A stretch of 9,793 nt of DNA, taken from JAWWBN01 sp033720955. Its GTDB lineage: Bacteria; Acidobacteriota; Thermoanaerobaculia; Multivoradales; JAHEKO01. The stretch's first letter is position 1. Every line of letters begins with the position of its first letter. Below, piece by piece: positions 6,388 to 9,793 of this stretch. The stretch lies in assembly GCA_033720955.1 (NCBI GenBank), contig JAWWBN010000145.1, positions 1-9,793 of the forward strand, in the 5' to 3' direction. The translations under genes were made by a program, and so were the position numbers. Under the pieces are notes generated by a model. The model ran no database searches and was not told the origin of the DNA. It saw nothing but the letters and a program-made list of their open reading frames with translations.

Positions 6388-6393
6388 TACAAT
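6388..6393 (+). promoter_or_regulatory. Candidate -10 hexamer (TACAAT) 6 bases before the rph start codon
   Basis: TACAAT sits in the 17-base gap between the GerMN stop and ATG 6400. With the usual -10 to start-site distance the transcript would begin at the ATG itself. The -35 region (GACCTG at a 17-base spacing) is poor. GGGAG abuts the ATG too closely to act as a normal ribosome-binding site, so rph would be translated from a leaderless transcript or by coupling to the GerMN gene. Confidence 0.45.
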
Positions 6394-6399
6394 CGGGAG

Positions 6400-7209
6400 A
6401 TGCCCGCCCGCGCCCACGGCCGCGCCGCCGACGCGATGAGAGCGGTCCGTCTGGAGACCGGGGTGCAGAAGTTCGCCGAGGGGTCGGCGCTCATCGAGGT
6501 GGGCGACACCCGCGTGCTGGCGTCGGCCACGGTGGAGAAGCGGGTGCCGCCCTGGCTGATCGACAGCGGGCGGGGCTGGGCCACCGCCGAGTACGCCATG
6601 CTCCCCTCGGCCACTCCCCGCCGCAATCAGCGCGAGGTCACCCGCGGCCGTCCCTCCGGCCGCTCCACGGAGATCCAGCGGCTGATTGGCCGCAGCCTGC
6701 GCGCGGTGCTGGACCTGACGGCGCTGCGCGACCACACCCTCATCCTGGACTGCGACGTCCTCCAGGCCGACGGCGGCACCCGCACGGCCTCGATCACCGC
6801 CGCCTGGGTGGCCGCGGTGGAGGCGTGCGCCGCGCGGCTGCTGACCGGCGACCTGGAGCGCTGGCCGTTCGGCGCCCAGGTGGCGGCCATCTCGGCCGGT
6901 ATCGTGGACGGCGAGGCGCTCCTCGATCTCGACGCGGCCGAGGACCAGTCGGCCGAGGCCGACTTCAACTTCGTGGCCACCAGCGACGGCCTGCTGGTGG
7001 AGGTGCAGGGGACGGGCGAGAAGCGGGGCTACCGCCGCGCCGAGCTCGACCGTCTGCTGGACCTGGGGCTGGCCGGCATCGACGAGCTGATGGAGCGGCA
7101 GCGGCGGACCGTGGCGGCCACCCTGGCCGAGGTGGAGGCCGTGACCGGCAAGCCCGACCGCAGGCCGGCTCCGGCCAAAGACGAGAAAGACCTCTGGGGC
7201 GAGCCCTAG
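6400..7209 (+). CDS. rph: Ribonuclease PH (tRNA 3'-end phosphorolytic exoribonuclease)
   Basis: This 269-aa phosphorolytic 3'-5' exoribonuclease trims tRNA precursors downstream of CCA and uses phosphate to release nucleoside diphosphates. The N-terminus RAHGRAADAMRAVRLETG matches the family's R.DGR..D.LRPV.. opening, with His in place of Asp. The phosphate and RNA-binding segment GRSTEIQRLIGRSLRAV (from about residue 87) and the core signature DCDVLQADGGTRTASI (117-131) are intact. The LVEVQGTGE strand and the helix DELMERQRR close the fold. About 25 residues of charged tail (TGKPDRRPAPAKDEKDLWGEP) extend past the usual end, making the protein somewhat longer than the roughly 240-256 aa norm. 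It lies 17 bases after the GerMN gene and may be co-transcribed with it as well as driven by the TACAAT element. Confidence 0.96.
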   Translation: MPARAHGRAADAMRAVRLETGVQKFAEGSALIEVGDTRVLASATVEKRVPPWLIDSGRGWATAEYAMLPSATPRRNQREVTRGRPSGRSTEIQRLIGRSLRAVLDLTALRDHTLILDCDVLQADGGTRTASITAAWVAAVEACAARLLTGDLERWPFGAQVAAISAGIVDGEALLDLDAAEDQSAEADFNFVATSDGLLVEVQGTGEKRGYRRAELDRLLDLGLAGIDELMERQRRTVAATLAEVEAVTGKPDRRPAPAKDEKDLWGEP

Positions 7210-7299
7210 CCCGAGCCCCCGGCCGGACGTCCGAGCGCATCCCGGATCGCGGTGGCACCCGGACCGACGTCCAGAGTGCGCCGCGCGTCCCCGCGCCGC
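7210..7299. other. Convergent intergenic region between rph and DUF1573 gene
   Basis: Ninety very GC-rich bases separate two stop codons that face each other. They contain the 10-base palindrome CGGACGTCCG (7226-7235) and a second GACGTCC near 7267, which could pair weakly. No T-runs occur, so no intrinsic terminator is visible. Confidence 0.5.
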
Positions 7300-8295
7300 C
7301 TAGAGAACGGTGCCGCGCACCGGGACCTCGAGCACCGGGTAGCGGGCGTTGTCGGTCCGCACGGTGACCGTCCCCTCGGCCGGCCCCGTCGCCAGGTCGG
7401 GCTGCAGCCGGATGACCAGGTTGTAGACCTTGCCCGGCTCCACCTCCTCGACCTCGGCCTCGACGCCCGGCAGGCTGGAGGTGACCTCGCCCAGCTTGAC
7501 GACGCCGCTGCCCACCACCTTGACCTGCACCTTGCCCGGGTAGGGCTCCTCGATCTTGCGGCGGCCGAAGTCGTATACCTGGGGGATCACCACCACCGGC
7601 GGGCGGACGAAGCCGGAGACCGGCACCCGCACCTCCGGCTGACGCGGGTGGTCGGTGGTGATGACCACGAAGTCGGCGATGGGCCCCACCGGGGCGCGCT
7701 GGGCGAGCTCGATGCGCACCGTCCACTCGCTTCCCTCCCCCGACGTGGAGGTCTCGAGGAAGGGCACGGGCGAGGCCACCTCGAGCACCCGGAAGGGACG
7801 GTCGTCGACGGCCTTGAGCTCGAGCTCGGCGGCCGGGTACTCCTCTCCCTGGACGACCACGAAGCGGGCGTAGGACGGCTCGACCTCGATGTCGGTGCGG
7901 ATGTTGGCCTTGACCACGAGCTGCGCCTGGGGGGATTCGGGATCGTTGGTGAAGACCGTCACCGCCTTGGCGATGGGACCGCGGAACGAGGTGGTCTTGA
8001 CCACCACGGTGACCTTGCCGGAGGCGCCGGGCGCGATCTCCTCGTCGTAGTCGGCCACCGTGCAGCCGCAGGCCGGCTTGACCTCGGTGATCTCGAGCGG
8101 CGCCGTGCCCGCGTTGCGGATCACGAAGTCGCGGCGGATGGGCTTGCCGCGGTTGACGTTGCCCACGTCCACCACCGGCTGCTCCACCACGGCGCGGGGC
8201 GCCGGGGCCTGGGCGGCGGCCGCGAGGGCCGCGAAGGCCAGCAGCAGGCCGGTCGCCAATCCCCGGTGCCGCTGTGTGGTCCGCTCGTCGCTCAT
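7300..8295 (-). CDS. Exported DUF1573-domain protein (Ig-like/ASH-type)
   Basis: This 331-aa secreted protein is of unknown function. Two in-frame ATGs exist, at 8301 and 8295. GGAGG at 8304-8308 is 8 bases from the second but only 2 from the first, so 8295 is the better start. Residues 1-30 are a signal peptide (GLATGLLLAFAALAAAAQA). The DUF1573 domain at about 39-130 shows its hallmarks: DVGNVNRGKPIRRDFVIRNAG, then the conserved CGC at 76-78 in EVKPACGCTVADY, then the TNDP strand. Two more beta-sandwich repeats seem to follow, about 130-225 (ending TTDHPRQPEVRVPVSG) and about 230-331 (IPQVYDFGRRK..., ending TDNARYPVLEVPVRG). Only the first has the CGC motif. DUF1573 folds resemble ASH/MSP Ig-like domains; roles in cell-envelope or protein-binding functions are inferred. 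It converges on rph and is divergent from mpl. Confidence 0.9.
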   Translation of the reverse strand: MSDERTTQRHRGLATGLLLAFAALAAAAQAPAPRAVVEQPVVDVGNVNRGKPIRRDFVIRNAGTAPLEITEVKPACGCTVADYDEEIAPGASGKVTVVVKTTSFRGPIAKAVTVFTNDPESPQAQLVVKANIRTDIEVEPSYARFVVVQGEEYPAAELELKAVDDRPFRVLEVASPVPFLETSTSGEGSEWTVRIELAQRAPVGPIADFVVITTDHPRQPEVRVPVSGFVRPPVVVIPQVYDFGRRKIEEPYPGKVQVKVVGSGVVKLGEVTSSLPGVEAEVEEVEPGKVYNLVIRLQPDLATGPAEGTVTVRTDNARYPVLEVPVRGTVL

Positions 8296-8378
8296 CCGCA
8301 TCGCCTCCGTTTCGCCGCCGCCGGGCGGCCCCGGTCATCCTATACACTGCCGCCTTCGCGGCCAAGGCGAAGCCAGCC
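8296..8378. promoter_or_regulatory. Divergent promoter region between DUF1573 gene and mpl
   Basis: This is an 83-base divergent spacer. TATACA (8341-8346, + strand) is a plausible -10 box for mpl with no clear -35 box. The 32-base mpl leader contains a small hairpin, CTTCGC (8354-8359) with GCGAAG (8367-8372), overlapping the only SD-like bases (AAGGCG, 8364-8369). GGAGG on the minus strand (8304-8308) is the ribosome-binding site of the DUF1573 gene. Confidence 0.45.
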
Positions 8379-9779
8379 ATGAAGATCCACCTGATCGCCA
8401 TCGGCGGCACCGGCATGGCGCCCTTGGCCTGTCTGCTCCAGGCCGCGGGGCACCAGGTGGGGGGCAGCGACGGTCCCCTCTATCCGCCCATGAGCGATCT
8501 GCTGGCCGAGGCCGGGATCCGGCCGTGGGTGGGGTACGAGGCAGCGCACCTCGACCCGCCGCCCGACCTGGTGGTGGTGGGCAACGCCGTGCCGCGCACC
8601 AACCCGGAGTGCGTCGAGGCGGAGCGGCTGGGGCTGCCGCGGCTGTCCATGCCGCAGGCCCTGGCCCGGTTCTTTCTCGAGGGGCGCCGCCCGCTGGTGG
8701 TGGCCGGGACCCACGGCAAGACCACCACCACGGCCCTGGCGGCCTGGGTCTACACCGCCTGCGGCCGCGACCCCGGCTTCCTGGTGGGGGGCATTCCGCG
8801 GTCGCTCGAGAAGAGCTTCCGGCGCGGCTCCGGCGACCGCTTCGTCGTGGAGGGCGACGAGTACAACGCCGCCTACTTCGACCGCGGCCCCAAATTCCTC
8901 CATTACCGGCCCGAGACGCTCATCCTGACCAGCGTGGAGCACGACCACGCCGACCTCTACCCCGACTGGGAGTCGCTCCTCGCCGCCTACCGTCAGCTCG
9001 TGGAGATCGTGCCCCGCCAGGGCCGCCTGATCGCCTGCGGCGACTCGGCCGACGTGCGGCGGGTGGCCGTCCGGGCGGTCTGCCCGGTGACCTTCTACGG
9101 GCTGGATCCGGCGAACGACCTGCACCTGTCGGGCCCGCCCGAGACCGACGGCGGGGTGACCCGCCTCCTGGTGGCCGACCCGGAGGCGGGCGCCGTGCCC
9201 GTGGACCTGCCGCTGGCGGGCGAGCACAACGTGGCCAACTGCCTGGCGGTGTGGGCGGCGGCGCGCGGCGACGGCATCGCCGCGGCGGAGGTCGCGGCGG
9301 CCCTGGCCGGCTTCGCCGGCGTCAGGCGGCGGATGGAGGAGCTGGGCGAGGCGGCGGGCGTTCTGGTGGTGGAGGACTTCGCGCACCACCCCACGGCGGT
9401 GAAGGCCACCCTCGAGGCCCTCGACGGCCGCTATCCGGGGCGGCGGCTGGTGGCGGTCTTCGAGCCCCGCACCAACTCCGCCGGCCGGGCTCTCTTCTAC
9501 GACGCCTACCGCGCCGCCTTCGGCGTGGCCGACCGGGTCTTCCTGGCGCCCATCTTCCACGCCGCCAGGCTGGGCGACGGCCAGGCGATCGACCTCGACC
9601 GGCTGGCCGCCGACCTCACCGCGGCGGGCACCCCCGCCGCCGCCCCGCCGTCCATCGACGCGCTGCTCGATGAGACCGCCGCGGCCCTCGCCCCCGGCGA
9701 CCTGGTGGTCTCGATGTCCTCGGGCTCGTTCGAGGGCTTCCCGCACCGTCTCCTGGAGCGGCTAGCCGCCGCCACCTAG
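8379..9779 (+). CDS. mpl: UDP-N-acetylmuramate:L-alanyl-gamma-D-glutamyl-meso-diaminopimelate ligase
   Basis: This 466-aa Mur ligase attaches the recycled tripeptide L-Ala-D-Glu-mDAP to UDP-MurNAc in the cytosol (murein recycling). The start ATG 8379 opens directly on MKIHLIAIGGTGMAPLA, the nucleotide-binding first domain (GGTGM). The ATP loop is GTHGKTTT (110-117). The stretch EGDEYNAAYFD (158-168), followed by GPKFLHYRPETLILTSVEHDHADLYPDW, is closer to Mpl than to MurC, as is DFAHHP (333-338) in EDFAHHPTAVKATLEAL. GEHNVAN and FEPRTNS also fit. Length agrees with Mpl (about 450-460). Small departures are EGDEYN for the common EADEYD. It occurs alone, divergent from the DUF1573 gene. It implies a meso-DAP cell wall and complements the amidase in this window. 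Confidence 0.95.
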   Translation: MKIHLIAIGGTGMAPLACLLQAAGHQVGGSDGPLYPPMSDLLAEAGIRPWVGYEAAHLDPPPDLVVVGNAVPRTNPECVEAERLGLPRLSMPQALARFFLEGRRPLVVAGTHGKTTTTALAAWVYTACGRDPGFLVGGIPRSLEKSFRRGSGDRFVVEGDEYNAAYFDRGPKFLHYRPETLILTSVEHDHADLYPDWESLLAAYRQLVEIVPRQGRLIACGDSADVRRVAVRAVCPVTFYGLDPANDLHLSGPPETDGGVTRLLVADPEAGAVPVDLPLAGEHNVANCLAVWAAARGDGIAAAEVAAALAGFAGVRRRMEELGEAAGVLVVEDFAHHPTAVKATLEALDGRYPGRRLVAVFEPRTNSAGRALFYDAYRAAFGVADRVFLAPIFHAARLGDGQAIDLDRLAADLTAAGTPAAAPPSIDALLDETAAALAPGDLVVSMSSGSFEGFPHRLLERLAAAT

Positions 9780-9793
9780 CGGCAGGCCGGCGG

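Noticed and set aside
7210..7299. Minus-strand frame reading GPGATAIRDALGRPAGG in the rph/DUF1573 gap
   Set aside because: It looks protein-like but has no start or continuing homology upstream, where it would run inside the DUF1573 gene in another frame; probably chance in GC-rich DNA.
6965..8416. Long minus-strand open frame across DUF1573 and rph
   Set aside because: Shadow frame made of R/G/P/A; it runs against both real genes and shows no motif.
8340..9746. Long minus-strand open frame opposite mpl
   Set aside because: Antisense frame of a high-GC gene with H/G/R/V-rich low-complexity translation; mpl on the + strand carries all the motifs.
1..9793. CRISPR arrays, insertion sequences with terminal inverted repeats, rRNA
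   Set aside because: I saw no regularly spaced direct repeats, no IS transposase or ends, and no rRNA sequence.

Overview
The window looks like chromosomal DNA from a high-GC, Gram-negative-type bacterium with a meso-diaminopimelate cell wall. The evidence is a lipobox on one signal peptide, an Mpl murein-peptide ligase, an exported AMIN/Amidase_3 hydrolase and a DUF1573 protein. The gene set and the amidase-GerMN-RNase PH order remind me of Acidobacteriota or deltaproteobacterial lineages, but that is a weak inference from memory.

Left part (about 1-3650): an accessory-looking segment. It carries a 5'-truncated amidohydrolase-2 family gene (+), a lipoprotein of the cyclase/kynurenine-formamidase-like family (+), a possible short methyltransferase scrap (-), and a secreted cysteine-rich protein with three tandem CG..GQ..C repeats (-). 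It ends with the decayed 3' half of a large serine recombinase (+) whose last codons run into the 3' end of a tRNA-Glu(CUC) gene (-). A recombinase remnant lying on the 3' side of an intact tRNA is the usual mark of an integrated island. A one-line hand count gave about 58% GC here against about 70% to the right of the tRNA.

Right part (about 3657-9793): dense housekeeping sequence. A promoter with good -35/-10 boxes drives the tRNA. Next to it lies a small VOC/glyoxalase-fold gene (-). Divergent from that is a compact + strand cluster: an N-acetylmuramoyl-L-alanine amidase, a membrane-anchored GerMN-domain protein (ATGA overlap with the amidase) and RNase PH. A two-domain DUF1573 periplasmic protein converges on rph from the other strand, and mpl is divergent from it. 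The amidase (releasing murein peptides) and Mpl (re-using the L-Ala-D-Glu-mDAP tripeptide) are functionally related through peptidoglycan turnover and recycling.

I do not see a clearly new multi-gene system. The most worthwhile items are the repeat-bearing cysteine-rich secreted protein on the putative island, the reconstructable decay of the recombinase at tRNA-Glu, and two genes (amidase and rph) with -10-like hexamers placed so close to the start codon that leaderless transcription is plausible.
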